Shown: piece by piece, positions 47,970 through 60,500 of the stretch
Numbering within the stretch: position 1 is the stretch's first letter
Layout: every line of letters begins with the position of its first letter
Assembly: GCA_025677815.1 (NCBI GenBank)
Contig: JAIXMP010000038.1
Coordinates: 124,001 to 188,000, forward strand
Length of the DNA stretch: 64,000 nucleotides
Direction of reading: 5' to 3'
Source of the DNA: Phascolomyces articulosus
Taxonomy: Eukaryota; Mucoromycota; Mucoromycetes; Mucorales; Lichtheimiaceae
The notes under the pieces: generated by a model
Told to the model about the DNA's origin: nothing
What the model saw: the letters and a program-made list of their open reading frames with translations, nothing else
Database searches by the model: none
Translations under genes and position numbers: made by a program

Positions 47970-49961
47970 TCATGGACAAGTAGGCGGTACTGCATTCGGA
48001 CATGGAACATCAGTTGGTCGAATACAATTATCTAGACATTCCGAGGGACTAACAATATTTATATAATATAAAGTCTTTTGTGTTAGAAAAAAACTAGTAT
48101 ATATTATCCACCATTAAGGCTATATTTTACTAAACATTTTCTTAACATACCATCTATACTTAATCATAGGGCAAATAACTGGTTTATCGGTGGTTCGTTC
48201 TGTAGCTGTTGTTGTGGAGGTAATCGTCATCCGCTCCGTAACAGTAACTGTTGCAGGAATCAATTCAGCATTTACTATGGAGGTATTTAGATACCCTGGT
48301 GCTGTCATATCAGTTTGACCGTCAAATATTTCTGTTTCAATCCGTCTTGTTGAAATAACTGGTTCTATAGGTGGACATACTGGCTGATATTGAAAAGGAC
48401 ATGGTACATTTTGAGGGTAGTTGCATTCGTATGGACATTCATCAGGGCTATAACAACAATTGCAATAAAACATAGTAATTAGAAACAATAAAAGCAAATA
48501 CAACACATTTAAAAAGCATACCATGAGATAATATAGTCAGCACAAACAGTAGGCTCTTCCGTTTCATAAAGTGTATCGGTGTTATAAAGTATGTCAGTAT
48601 CATAAGGTGCATGTGCTGTATTATCATTTTGTGATACTTCTTCTGGATCGAAAGACAGGGGTACACCAACGCATTCAATTTCTGGACAACATTCACCTTG
48701 TCTTTGGTGCACAGTGCATGTTCCCCACGTTGGCACAGGGATATCAGGGCAATCAAAATCACACTTTTGTTGGATTACTTCAAAAGAAGGATCTGTCGAT
48801 AATATTTGTTCGTTCATTGGTGTTGGCTGATGGAACCATGATTCTGGCATTTGTATTGACTTTGATGGTTGATAGAACCATTCAGATGGTGGTGCTCTCA
48901 CATTAGGACCATTCATATTGTTATCATTACGTATACCTGGAAGTGGCATTCTCGGTATTTCAAATGAAGCTTTTTCTTCTACTGATTGAACTGGTTGTTT
49001 AAACCAGTTGAATGATTTATCTTCTACTTGAACTGGTTGCTTATACCAATCGGATGCTTTTGGTGGGCTGCTCGATTGATGAAACCATGGAGATGATGAA
49101 AGTTCTGAAGCATCAACAACCAAACTTTTTGTTGGTTGATAAAACCATTCAGATGCTACCAATTTTGAGGATGGCATTTGAAACACATCTCTCTTATAAA
49201 CTTCATTACCTGAAGAAACTCTTGTTGCTGCCTCTTGATGAATAACTGCTGTAGAACTCGTCGTTTTTTCTGTTGGGGTGGGTGATGGTTTTGATTTTTC
49301 CAATCTTCTACTGCTGTCCTTTTTACATATGGGTGTGCCACTTTTTGGACAACAAAAATCAGCGTCAGGATAAAAGCAGCTATCGGGACATTCGGAAGGG
49401 CAAGGTGTTTCATGACAAGGGACAAGCGTTTGACACACACGACATTGAGGTTGACCAATAAAGGGACAGCACCTTGGACCAGAATATTCACAAGAGAAGG
49501 GACATTCCTCTGAGCTTTAAAAAAACCGATGTTAGCCAAAGTAAGAATCAATCAAGTGGAAACATAGCAAAACAAATCATTAAAGGAATTATATACTTGC
49601 CACGGTAAAGCCTTAATCAAAGAAATAACTCCATTACAAAATTGTGATTGACACACAGGAATACCAGCACCCTCACAACCACCACTATTAGGATAAACGC
49701 ACTTGGAACCAGTAGGGCAGTCAGGGCACTTGTATTGGTAGTTAGGACATTCTACCTTATTCTTGTTTGGCCATTCAGCGTCTGTTTTTATAGTTTTTTT
49801 TATAGTTTTTTTTTTTTTTTCGAAAGTAGCAAGTTAAAGTTATTATATAAATCCTGTAATATGTATACTAATTAAACTTGTTTACCCTGTTGCTGTGACA
49901 TTATTGCTGATCCATAACGGATTGTTAATAATAAGCATAGCGTAAGTTGCCAAATGAACAT
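47970..49961 (-). CDS. Secreted Cys-rich modular protein with W[FY]xQP repeats, function unknown
   Basis: Exons (minus): 49961-49886, 49781-49601, 49514-48522, 48447-48151 and 48048-47970; 541 aa. The N-terminus is a signal peptide (MFIWQLTLCLLLTIRYGSA). Cys-rich modules with a recurring C-x-x-E-C-P-x-x-C core follow: CSEECPFSC, CPSECPDSC, CPDECPYEC, CPSECLDNC. The middle (about residues 205-315) has six degenerate repeats centred on W[FY]xQ[PS] (SEWFYQP, SPWFHQS, SDWYKQP, FNWFKQP, SEWFYQP, ESWFHQP) in a Ser/Pro-rich context. A Thr-rich stretch (TVTVTERMTITSTTTATERT) precedes the last module. Introns 2, 3 and 4 all split the first Cys codon of a module in phase 2 (TG/C or TG/T); intron 2 uses a GC donor. 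No known enzyme motif is visible. A wall-associated or extracellular structural/binding protein is a guess. Confidence 0.75.
48825..49155 (-). repeat. Six degenerate W[FY]xQP protein repeats
   Basis: Within exon 3 of the Cys-rich gene, six copies of a Trp-aromatic-x-Gln-Pro motif occur at irregular 16-45-residue spacing. Flanks vary, but the motif with preceding Ser/Asp/Glu/Asn is retained, implying selection on a short linear motif. Confidence 0.75.
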
Positions 49962-50264
49962 ATTTTGCCGATGGATAAAATGAAAAGAAGGAGAAGAAAG
50001 ATATATTATTTTGGTCCTAGTTGACTTGTTTATATATTATCTATAACATTCTTTATAACATCCTGTATTATATATGAATTGTTTGCATTCCATGCAATAT
50101 ATCAACAACAATAACCAGCAAGTTACATTTATGGTAAGAACCTTTTGTTTTCAAAAACCGAATCTTTAAAAAAACCTATCTTAAATTATCTGTTCGACAA
50201 AAAAAAACCTCCCTTTTGTTTGTGACGACGCCGACGCCAAGTTCAAACGAAACAAAATATAACC

Positions 50265-51672
50265 ATGGTATGAAGGACAAATACTTTTCACATGCATATA
50301 AACAGAACACTTTTTACTTGAAAAAGAACGGGCTGATTGCAAAAGAATGGCAATATATTACGACTTTTTTTTCACAATACATATGAACATGATCTGATCG
50401 TATATACTCTACCGCTCCCAATTCGTTTCGTTTTTACTTTATTGACAGGCCACGCGATCAGAATTGGCACCTCAAGCTTTAAAAAAGATTGCAAAAGAGT
50501 TACAATCGTTAGAACGTTCACCTCCCGAGGATATTCAAGTACTCAATAATGAGCAAGATCTAACAGAGATTCAAGCGTGGATCCGTGGGCCAGGTAAAAA
50601 AATATCCAGTATACTTTTCTGAAAGGCCCTTTATCGTGATTATTAACACAAAAAGAACATAATTATAGATGGCACACCTTATGAAAATGGGTATTTTAAA
50701 GTAAAGTTATTATTGAATGAAGGATATCCAGAGACAGCACCAAAAGGTAAACCACCTAATTCTTATCAAAATGAAGGTATACGATCCATTGATGCATTGT
50801 GTTGTACTATATTCTCATTGTTTCTAGGCTACTTTACCACTAAAATATTTCATCCCAATGTTGCTTCAAATGGTGAAATTTGTGTTAATACATTGAAGAA
50901 GGATTGGAAAGCAGAGTTAGGCATTGCTCATGTTTTATTGGTAAGAAGAAAAAAAGGAAATGTGATGCATATCAAATGCGTGGTTTTCTCTGTTTCTCCC
51001 TCAGTTTCATTATAGAATAGGAAATGTTACTTAGAGTTGTTATTATTTATCAATTAGACAGTCAAATGTCTTCTTATTGTCCCTAATCCAGAATCAGCAT
51101 TGAATGAAGAAGCTGGTAAATTACTGTTGGAACAATATGGTGACTATGCAAAACGCGCCAAATTATACACAACCATCCATGCCAAAAGTGGAAAATCAGA
51201 ATTCCAAAAACTATCAGCAGAACGAACACCATCTATCTCAGCATCAACAACTAACACATCACAACAACAAGAGCATAAAGTATCAGAAGAAAATAAAAAA
51301 GAATCCAAATCATCATCAGTGACAGTCAACACAGCACCACAAAATGAAAACCCGAATAGTGGTTCATCCACAACAACACCATCTGGAAAACAAAAAGAAG
51401 AAGCCAATACAAGTATATCAACAGCAACTAGCGTTTCCACTATCACAGCGACAGTACCTAATGGAAGCAGTAATAATGTATTGACGCCTTCCGCCGTTGG
51501 TAATAATGCTGTGCAGATGAATAATATGAAACGACCTTCTAATAATGGCGAAGGACAAGATGGAAAGGATGATGTGGAAGCACCTTGTAACAAACAACCT
51601 CGTGTGGAAACTTTACCTAAAAAGAAATCTGCGTCAACTGCCGACAGGAAAAAACGTCTTAGACGATTGTAA
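50265..51672 (+). CDS. UBE2S: Ubiquitin-conjugating enzyme E2 S-like
   Basis: UBE2S elongates Lys11-linked ubiquitin chains on substrates of the anaphase-promoting complex. Exons 50265-50267 (start codon only), 50449-50593, 50669-50746, 50828-50940 and 51058-51672; 317 aa. The UBC fold at about residues 8-155 has [62 protein letters not shown] (active-site Cys in GEICVN) and the UBE2S-specific run [15 protein letters not shown], then [19 protein letters not shown] 150-residue Ser/Thr/Asn-rich linker leads to a basic tail ending KKRLRRL, the same Leu-Arg-Arg-Leu end that anchors animal UBE2S to the APC/C. The ATG-only first exon is the best fit (ATG followed by GT); an upstream alternative start cannot be excluded. 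Confidence 0.88.
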
Positions 51673-52126
51673 AATTCCCACATGAAACGATTTTCGAAAG
51701 ATTTCTCTCTCCAAATTATTTTCTCTTTCGACTTTATGTTTTATTCTATTTTTCATGTTTTTTTTTCTTCAAATCATGTCTATATAAATATATAAATATA
51801 ACGAATATCAATTTCTTTTCTATGTATTAAATAACGCGTTCGTCTTATTGTTTATTCGTGTTACATAATTATCATTGTTACACGATGTCGTGGCCCTGAA
51901 TGTACCATTTTTACGCATCAATTTACTTATTGTACAACAACAACCTACTGCATCATCATCTAACTAAACCTCTCATTCAAAAAAACTATATTAAATGGAA
52001 TTCATCTTAATATTACATATTTGAAAATTTGATAATGCATCGATTCCATATTTATAATATTTATAACATCATATTATATACTACAGCTAGTGGTTATTAA
52101 TTTGATTTACAAGTATGATAAAAAAA
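51673..52126. other. Convergent 3' flanks of UBE2S and beta-lactamase-like genes
   Basis: AT-rich; no gene or RNA recognised. Confidence 0.5.
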
Positions 52127-52873
52127 CTATTTCTTGCTGTTCATACTTTTTTTCTTCAAAACCTGTTTTACAACAGCTCTCAGGATTCTCATGGATCGAT
52201 CATCTGGTGGACGCCAATAGGTAATACCATTCATGTGATAACCAAATCCGATCTTAAGTTCTTGATTCCAGAAAAAGGTGGAGCCTCCAACACCTCCCCA
52301 ACCAACAAATTGAACACCTTCAACTGCAAAGTCATCGTAGTTCCCCCATCCTCCTTTGACCCAATCAATGGTACGTCGATATAAAAGGTCATATTCCAAT
52401 GGAACTGGCTGTGTTACCAAATCATAGGTATCATCATTTAACAAATCTGGCTCGCCATCCACAATTGCCTTGCCTCTGTTGGCCATCATAGCTGCCAACT
52501 TGGCAATCTAGTTATACAATAAATTAAATATTCTAAGAAAAAACAGCATGATAATATTGAGCCATAACTTACCGAACGTGCATTTGTATAACCAGAATAG
52601 GACGGTCCTTCAATTCGACGGAGCCGAAGCGTCGTATAATCCGATGGATCAATGCGATCAAGTGAGGTCAAAAGTGACTTCCTAAATATTTGATCAGGAA
52701 ATAACACGTCTTTGATAAATTGAATAAACCCACCACCACGAGTGATTGCACAACGTATTTGCATCAACGACGGTCCCATATAAAGAGGTGATATACGAGC
52801 GTCATATTCCTCCTCGTATGGTTTTAAATTCCATTCAATGCCATACATTTTGTTGTATTGGTCAGCTATTATT

Positions 52874-52904
<31 letters not shown>

Positions 52905-54018
52905 CTGTTTAGTCAACTTAGTGATGACAAATGATGATATGGAATATAACTCATGACAGAGAAGATAATAGTTAATTGCGTACCAATATCATTTACTGTA
53001 CAATTGGCTACGCGCTTTAGGATTTCATTGATATACCATCCATTCGTTGCACCATGGTAACTTCGTTGTCTAACACCTCCAAATGTATGTGGTTGTTCAG
53101 CTAAGATACGTGAAAAGCGCTTAGGATCTTCAGCTTCTGCTGATGTGATTCCATTTTCCAAATATCCAACACCAGCAGCATGTTGCATCTATATAAAAAT
53201 TGCAGTATACAATTGTAATTCCTTTGTTATATATTGTTGGTGGAAAATAATAATAAATTCTTTGCTATGGACACTGATTTTTCTCCACTTACTAAATCGT
53301 CCAGCGTGACATTCTCTTTATTGCCCTGTGCAAATTCTGGCCAATATGTCGATATTTTCTCATCATACGACAATACCCCCTTCTCCACAAATTGAGCAAC
53401 CATGATAGAAGCCTATAAATTCAAAAGAATAAAGCGTATATTAATATAAAACAGATAGTCGATAGTAACTTCTAAACTTAATTATAATATAACAAAAATC
53501 AAATTCAAATTTACCAAAGCTTTTGTACACGAGAATACCAGTTGTAACGTGTTATTAGTGTACGGGATTCTTTTGTCAATATCTTGCCATCCACCTTGCA
53601 TGTCAATGACGAGCACACCATCAACATACACTGCGGTTGCAGCACCTACTTCTTCCCCAATATAAAAGTTTTCCTTGAATGCTTCTTCAGCAGCTACATA
53701 ATCTTTATGAACATAGCCATGGAATGGGATACTATAAAGACGATTGCATTTGTATCCAAAAACAGAACATGTCCATGGTGTAAATGCTCCATGACTAAAG
53801 TATCTTTTCAAAGCAAAAAATCCGAGTAATAAAACGAGAGTGGTTAATTGGAATAATAGTTTCCAAAGAAATGGGCCCATTCCAACAGTAGCTCTTGTTG
53901 TTACGATCTTGAGTGACAAATAGGATGGTTTTCCCTCTTTCCTTCTGAACAACCCCGCATTATTACTTGAATTTGATGAAGGTGGGGTATTGAAGCTAGT
54001 ATTATTACCAGTAATCAT
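52127..54018 (-). CDS. Membrane-anchored beta-lactamase-family serine hydrolase
   Basis: Exons (minus): 54018-53515, 53412-53293, 53188-52984, 52865-52573 and 52507-52127; 500 aa. An Asn/Ser-rich cytosolic N-terminus is followed by a single membrane segment (about residues 50-67, LLFQLTTLVLLLGFFAL), then a lumenal or extracellular beta-lactamase/transpeptidase-like domain. The SxxK motif is in FSCTKAL (Ser nucleophile, Lys base), followed by DDLMQHAAG. The SYHGATNGWYINEI block corresponds to the YxN/YxS motif of class C-like esterases, and GWGGVGGSTFFW near the C-terminus fits the third motif region (HxG/GxG). Fungal members of this family (EstB- or LACTB-like) are esterases or peptidases, not antibiotic-resistance enzymes. 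The substrate is unknown. Confidence 0.85.
52876..52904. repeat. (TAA)n microsatellite in beta-lactamase-like gene intron
   Basis: About nine TAA triplets in the intron between exons 3 and 4 of the beta-lactamase-family gene. Confidence 0.8.
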
Positions 54019-55703
54019 CGTTGAGAATTATAGAAAAAAATATATGATATAAAGTTTTTTTATTTAATTCATTTTATATAAAATTAGAAAGTGACGTATA
54101 GAACAATTTCTTTCCTTTTTTATTGCTTGCTTATAACAAGTTATACATCGAAGAGGGATAATGATAATAACTGTTTTCTTTTTCCCAAGTTTTGGTTGCT
54201 TTATTGTTTACTTTGTGTTCCATTCTTTACCATATTTGGTCGGCGCCGCACCATTTTGTTACTAAGCCCTTTCATCATGTTCTTCCCTTTTCTTAATCAT
54301 ATGTACTTTTGGACAGAACAGGAATGTTACAATTTCCTACGATCACCCTGCTTTTATTAAAGATCGTAAGTTTACCGTGAACGGGGTTCCTCCGTGTGTT
54401 ACTCCATCTATTCTTTTTTTTTTTTTTGAAGAGTATTGAACGAGATATGGAACCTAATAACTTTTCCGTATAGCAGGATTAGTAAGGATTATTTTATTAT
54501 TATATACGTCCATGGGCTTTTTCATTTTCCAAATTACTTTCCAACAACAAAAGAATTCTTGACCCCAATTAACAAAAAACATAGATCAGGATTCTATTTA
54601 TGTTAGTAATGTTGTCCGTTTACAATATATAGCAAAACCTATCAAATTTAACGTTCAGGGTTGGGTAATATTAGAATACTTTACCATTGCAATAAACAGG
54701 TTATATGTTAGCTTTATATCATTATAACAACAACAAATTACAAATGAAAAAATGCTGTTTCTTTAGTACCAACAACACTAACTGTGCCAATATTTTATTT
54801 AATAAGGAAAGCCAACCTTCAAAATCCACATGATAGCACACGGCCCTAGGAAAGTCAGGATCTTAGATACAAATATAGAAATCGCCACAGCTCATTTTGA
54901 GAAAGGGAACTGCTGCTATTGAATCGACAAATTCTCATCTAGTATTTAACTCAAAAACATTTAATGATTTTAACACCAAACCCAAAGAGATAAACCGCGG
55001 ATTCTAATGAAAAAGAACAATAAACCATATACTCAATACTATTTTAAGTAACTATAAAATTCTTTCCTGTAATGTTAAATGCTATCGACTCAATCAAAAA
55101 GTCTATATTATAAAGGAAGCAAATTTTTATTACTTATTAAGGTAGATACTGAAGGTATAGAATTAAAAATACAATTTTTATAAAAAATGTATAATTATAA
55201 TTATTATTTAACTATAAGAATATTAAACATACAAAGGAAGAATACATAATAACCGAGCAAGAAGATCGTTTAATGATTTTTTGGGATTGAACATAGGGAA
55301 ATTGTACGTCCTAAAATTTTTAAAAAAAACGAACAGTAGTACATTTATATTATTATATATATTCACAGTAAAACAGTTGCATCTTTGTTTTAATACATTG
55401 TATAATTATATATATATATATCACAGTTATTCGTCAATTGAATAGTAGATTATGAAACATTATAGGATATATAGTAGTATCAATGTTTACTACACACGAC
55501 AGTTTTTAACATATGTATATAATAAAATTTTTATTCATTGGAATATAAGATGTAGGAAATCTTCATATATAAATACTAGAGTTAGATAACGGGAATATCT
55601 ATTTGAAGGAAGTTACTCGTTTCGAAAAGCTCTCTAAATCATGACAATAAATTAGTTTTGTTGTCAACCAAGGGTTCACTCCGCCTATTTCGCGATTTTT
55701 TTT
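54019..55703. promoter_or_regulatory. Divergent promoter region and gene-free spacer
   Basis: 1.7 kb of AT-rich DNA between divergent genes. The (TA)n run is at about 55408-55422. GGTCGGCGCCGCACC (about 54238-54252) is the only GC-rich patch, about 230 bp upstream of the beta-lactamase-like start. No supported ORF. Confidence 0.45.
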
Positions 55704-57172
55704 ATGGGCGACAACTTGTCAAAGGAAACTTATACACCAGAAAGTATGACCCAGTCGAATAATTCTGCAAATGCGACGAAAGCTCCAGCAAAAGGTATGA
55801 GTGTTTTTAATAAGTTTCATTTTCTTCGCGCAGTATTTTAATTGTCATTTAAATAGATCGTACACCTCTGGTAATTCCTGCTTCACCACCTCTTAAAGCA
55901 CGTAAAAAACCTATTCCTTGGGATACCGATGTTGGAACAGATAATAATGATTCGTCCGTTGAACGATTGATCAAATGGCTTCTACGAGATGATGTTTATA
56001 AACAATGGCAGGAAGGAGTTGCACCTTCCGGTGAAACCATTACCAAAAAGGCTTTAACGGAGGAATTTCTTGAGGAATTGATCAATGTGGGTATCGATTA
56101 TCGTAAAGTGGCAGATATACAAACCAAGATCTACCAACTTGAACACGATTTCGGAAAGGCACGCAATTGGATTGCAAGAAATAAGCCTGATGAAAAGGAG
56201 AGTTCGAATCAAACCGAATCTACGCGCAGTATGTTTTATTCCTACTTTCTCTTTCTCTACCCAGGCCTTAACATGGCCCCACCAAAACATATATTAACTC
56301 ATTTAATTAATAATAATTATTATTATTAGCTACTGTTCTACAAAAATGCAAACATTATTATCGTCTTGAACCAATATTTGGAAAATATTTGGATTTCCCA
56401 TCAAAGAAGGATCTTGAATCCCTTGAAGCACAAACTCCACCACGAAAAACGACCACAACTTCACCTCCCCCTTCATCATCTACATCGTCACCAACTCCAG
56501 TACGAACAGTACCACCATCCACAACATCTACACCAGCACCCAAAAGAACGGTATTTGATCTATTCGAAGCTTTAGTAAAAAATCAACACAGTATAGTACC
56601 ATCTGGTAGTAATAATGGCTATAATCAATTAATTGCTAACCCGCAAGGTAATTAACATGGATTTTATTATCTGCTATGGGATGGTGAAGGATCACTTGAC
56701 ATTTATTGGATCCCTCCAACATACTGATAAAATCATTTGACTATTAGTGAATTTGTCACCACCGCCACCACCCTCTCGGACTAACAATGTCCATACGAGT
56801 ATGCCAACTACATCAAGTGTTGCTGCTGTTGCGGATAGCACTTCATCCGATCCATCCTCACAAATGCTGTCACTTCTTGCTTTAGAAAAATCAATTATGG
56901 CAGAAGCCTCACAACAATCCATTGATAGTAAAGAACGAGTATCCCTGGAACGATTGAGATTAAAGGAAAAAGAGCATAACGATAGGATGGAAGTAAAGAA
57001 GCGAAAACTGGATTTGGAGGAAATGAAGATGTCCCAAGATTACGATATTCAAAAGAGAAAAGCAACAGCTGAGATTTTGGCATCTCATGCACAATTGATA
57101 GCAGAACTAAGGGCTTTGGGATTATCAAATGCTGATATTGTTGACTATATTCGAAGATCCGAAAATGCCTAA
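55704..57172 (+). CDS. Myb/SANT-like (trihelix-type) DNA-binding protein
   Basis: Exons 55704-55794, 55857-56228, 56330-56647 and 56748-57172; 401 aa; all three introns are phase 1. Residues about 60-140 form a three-helix Myb/SANT-like unit: RLIKWLLRDDVYKQWQEG, KKALTEEFLEELINVGID, RKVADIQTKIYQLEHDFGKA and RNWIA. After the intron, CKHYYRLEPIFG resembles the tyrosine-containing end of trihelix domains, where the helix leads into 'CPYYYELDPI'-type sequence. A Pro/Ser/Thr-rich middle (TPPRKTTTTSPPPSSSTSSP, APKRTVFDLFEAL) follows. The C-terminus is a charged coiled coil (SLERLRLKEKEHNDRMEVKK then RKLDLEEMKM) ending in a short helical ALGLSNADIVDYI. Such proteins are numerous in Mucoromycota; some come from domesticated transposons. 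Specific targets are unknown. Confidence 0.65.
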
Positions 57173-57548
57173 ACCAAAACACTAGGATATGTTTTCACCC
57201 TTTATTACTATACTTTACTACCCATCTTTTATATATTATCCTCCATTTATTCAATCATTGACACATGTTTTTCTATTTGCATTCTACCACCTATCACTGC
57301 TCCATCAAGTGACACCAACCACCATTGTTCATATATATAGCTATCTTTTTTTTTTTTAGAAAAAAAATATATAAATAATAAAGTTGCACCAGCAAGCTTT
57401 TTTCCTTTATTTTACCCAATTGTTATGTTGTTTGTGTAGGGAGGGGAATAAAGATGTAAAATAATATAAATGCCAATCTAATAAAATTGAGTAATTGATA
57501 AAAAATAAATGTTAAACTGAAAAAAAAAGAAGACTAAAAAATAGAGAT
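57173..57548. other. Convergent 3' flanks of trihelix and alpha-glucosidase genes
   Basis: T-rich and A-rich spacer with nothing recognisable. Confidence 0.5.
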
Positions 57549-60500
57549 TTAGTTGAATTTGACGGTGAATCGACCAGTCAAGGGAATATCGAGGTCTTCA
57601 GCAACTAGAGCACCATCCTTGTTAACAAGTTCAACCTTATCACCCTTGCAGGAAGCAGATTTGATATCATCTTGAGCACCAACGATCTTGATAGTACCAA
57701 TCTTTTCAGCATCCTTATAACCAAAGTTACCACTAGCCTTCAAGACACCGTGCTTATAGGTGAAGGTAATATCTGAAGTTTCAGGTTGTTCCACAGAGTG
57801 TTGATCATCAATATACAAGCGACCTTCAGCTTCACCGTTTTGATCAAGAGCAATCAACAAAATGTAAGGGCTGGCATAGGTATCCTTCACCAACATTTCA
57901 GGGGTCTTGAGTGGCAAGATGGCACCACCACGGACATGGACAGGGATATGCTCCATAGGAGCATCCAAAGTGACCTTTTCTTTACCAGAGGTAGAGACAT
58001 GAGCTTCATTTGTGTACCAGTCATACCATACACCTTCAGGGAAGTGAGCATCGACACTGGTAGCATTTTCGTTAACAACGGGAGAAGCAAGAACATTAGA
58101 ACCAATCAAGAATTGGACATCGTTATCCAAGAAAGCATCTTCTTCAGGATATTCAAAGATCAATGGACGCCAGACACCCTATGTAATATTTAAAGTTGGT
58201 CATGAGATTTTTTTTCTCTGCTCTTCCTTTCCTTCTATAAAATGAATATTGTACCGAATGTACTTACAGTTCCAATTCTGTGGGATTCTTCGAACAAAGT
58301 GTAGTAGTAAGGCAACAGAGCATAACGGACAGCAAGAGCACGACGACTGGCTTCAGCGGTTCTTTCCCACAAGAAAGGTTCTTGACTAGAGGCAACCAAT
58401 GTGTTGTGGTTACGAGCGAAAGGATACAAGGAACCCAATTCCATCCACCGGGTGCAAAGAGGCTCAGTAGCATTATCAAAGAAACCGCATACATCAGCAC
58501 CACTATAAGAAACACCGAACATTTGGAAATTGAAGATTTCAGCAATAGAGTTCTTGAGCTTATCCCAGCTGGAGTGATTGTCACCAGTCCAGTGTCCAAC
58601 ATACTAAACAAAAAAATATACATCCATTGTCAGAATAAATTTTCCCACCAAGAGGTTTATTTTTTATTTTATTTTATTTTTTTTTTTGAGAAAAAAATAC
58701 TTACTTGACCAGAACCAGCAAAGGTAGAACGACTCAAAATGAAAGGACGTTCGTTAGGCTTATACTTGAGAAGAGACTAATGATATTCAAAATAATTATT
58801 TTTAAGTTAGATCAAGTATCCCTTACATAGAGAATTGAAAAAAAAATAAGCGAATAAAGTTTACCTCACGAGTGAGACTGCATTCAGCATGACCGTAAAG
58901 GTTATGATAATCGTAGTGAGGAATATCACCATAATGAAGCGAAGTCATGGAAGCAGTACGTTCAGACAAGTTACCACCACCACTATTGATAGCATAGTTG
59001 GGGTAGAGTAAGTTACGGGTATCACCAGGAACAGAGATACCCATAGCATCTAAAGCAGCTTGTTCTTCCGCATGAATCTTGGCAGCTTCTTCTTCAGGCA
59101 ATTCCCATTGAAGTGGAGGATCAGTATTAGCCTTGCCACTACCACAGGAACCGAGACAGAACGAAGCAGGTTCGTTCATGTCGATCCACAGACCATCCAA
59201 ATCAAGCAATTTCATCCATTCAATAATTTCATAATCCCAGAATTCTGCAGCTTTGGGATGCCACCAATCAGGGAAGACAGTATAACCGGGCCACACTTGA
59301 CCAGTGAATTCAGTACCATCATTGTTCTTGATAAAGACATCCATTTCATGACCACGTTCATAGGGTGCATAACTGTCATTGGTGCTCAAGGCAGGGTCGA
59401 CCATGGTGATCATACGTTGATTGTTGGCATGCATCTTCTTGCTAAGAGCAATCATGGATTCTTCAGGGAAATTGATGGGGTCAAAAGTGAAATCCTTTTC
59501 ATGATCCATATAATCAATATCAACCCAGATAGTCTCCACTAAATTATAATAAAGTATATGCATTAATATTTTGTTTTGGAAAATAATAATATTAGAATTA
59601 GAATAAGGAATAAAAAAATACTTACATGGAATATTGGCAGCCTTGTATCCATCAACAGCCCAGTTAACATGACTAATGTTTTTGAAACCATAACGGCAGT
59701 GATTCCAACCAAGCATCCACAAAGCTATATTAAAAAAGATTCGACATACAGTTATTCTTAATGCTATTTATGAACTCTTTTGCTATCAATTTTTTTAAAC
59801 TCTTCCTTTGCCATGTCCAATGTTGTATACTACTTACCAGGCATGAATGGCTTGCCGATCAAATCAGTATAAGCTTCGAGAACAGAATTTGGCTTGCCAT
59901 CCTTGGGAACAAAGAAGTAAAATTCCAAAATACCACCAATGACCTTATAGGTGACACGACCTTCAGCAAAGAAGACGTCCATACCATGTGCGTTCAATAA
60001 AAAGACACCATGGGCTTTACCGTCACGGATTTCGTTATAATAAGGATGAGAACCATAGCTATATAAATTATTACATTAGTACTGAAAGATTTATCTTTGA
60101 TAACAGACCAAGTAGTATATAATAGATAGTGCTGTTGTATTTACATATTTTCGTAGAATCTGATTGCACAAAAATAAAATTTGATATGTGTGAGCAAACT
60201 GAAATGTTCGTGTAATGTTTTCTCGTTCTATTTTCTTAGTATTAAAAAAACTTACGGAGTACCAGCATCACGAGCAAAAACGGTGGTAACGTTCTATTAA
60301 ACCAAAAGTATTCCATTATTTAGTTAAATTACAGATTGTTTCACAAATATAATTGTATTATATAATCGTCGTCGTATTATTGCTGATGTTGTTACCTGAT
60401 GATTGTTGCGACGGAAAGGAGCAGTAACTTCACCAATACCATAAATATTTGCATCATCAGGGACACCAGTGGTCAATTCGAGGTATTGATCTTCAAAAAC

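Noticed and set aside
50713..51015. Separate small gene at 50713-51015
   Set aside because: It is exon 3 to exon 4 of the UBE2S-like gene read through an in-frame intron.
52127..54018. Reading the beta-lactamase-family gene as an antibiotic-resistance gene
   Set aside because: Eukaryotic members are membrane-anchored esterase- or peptidase-like proteins; sequence shows no basis for resistance.
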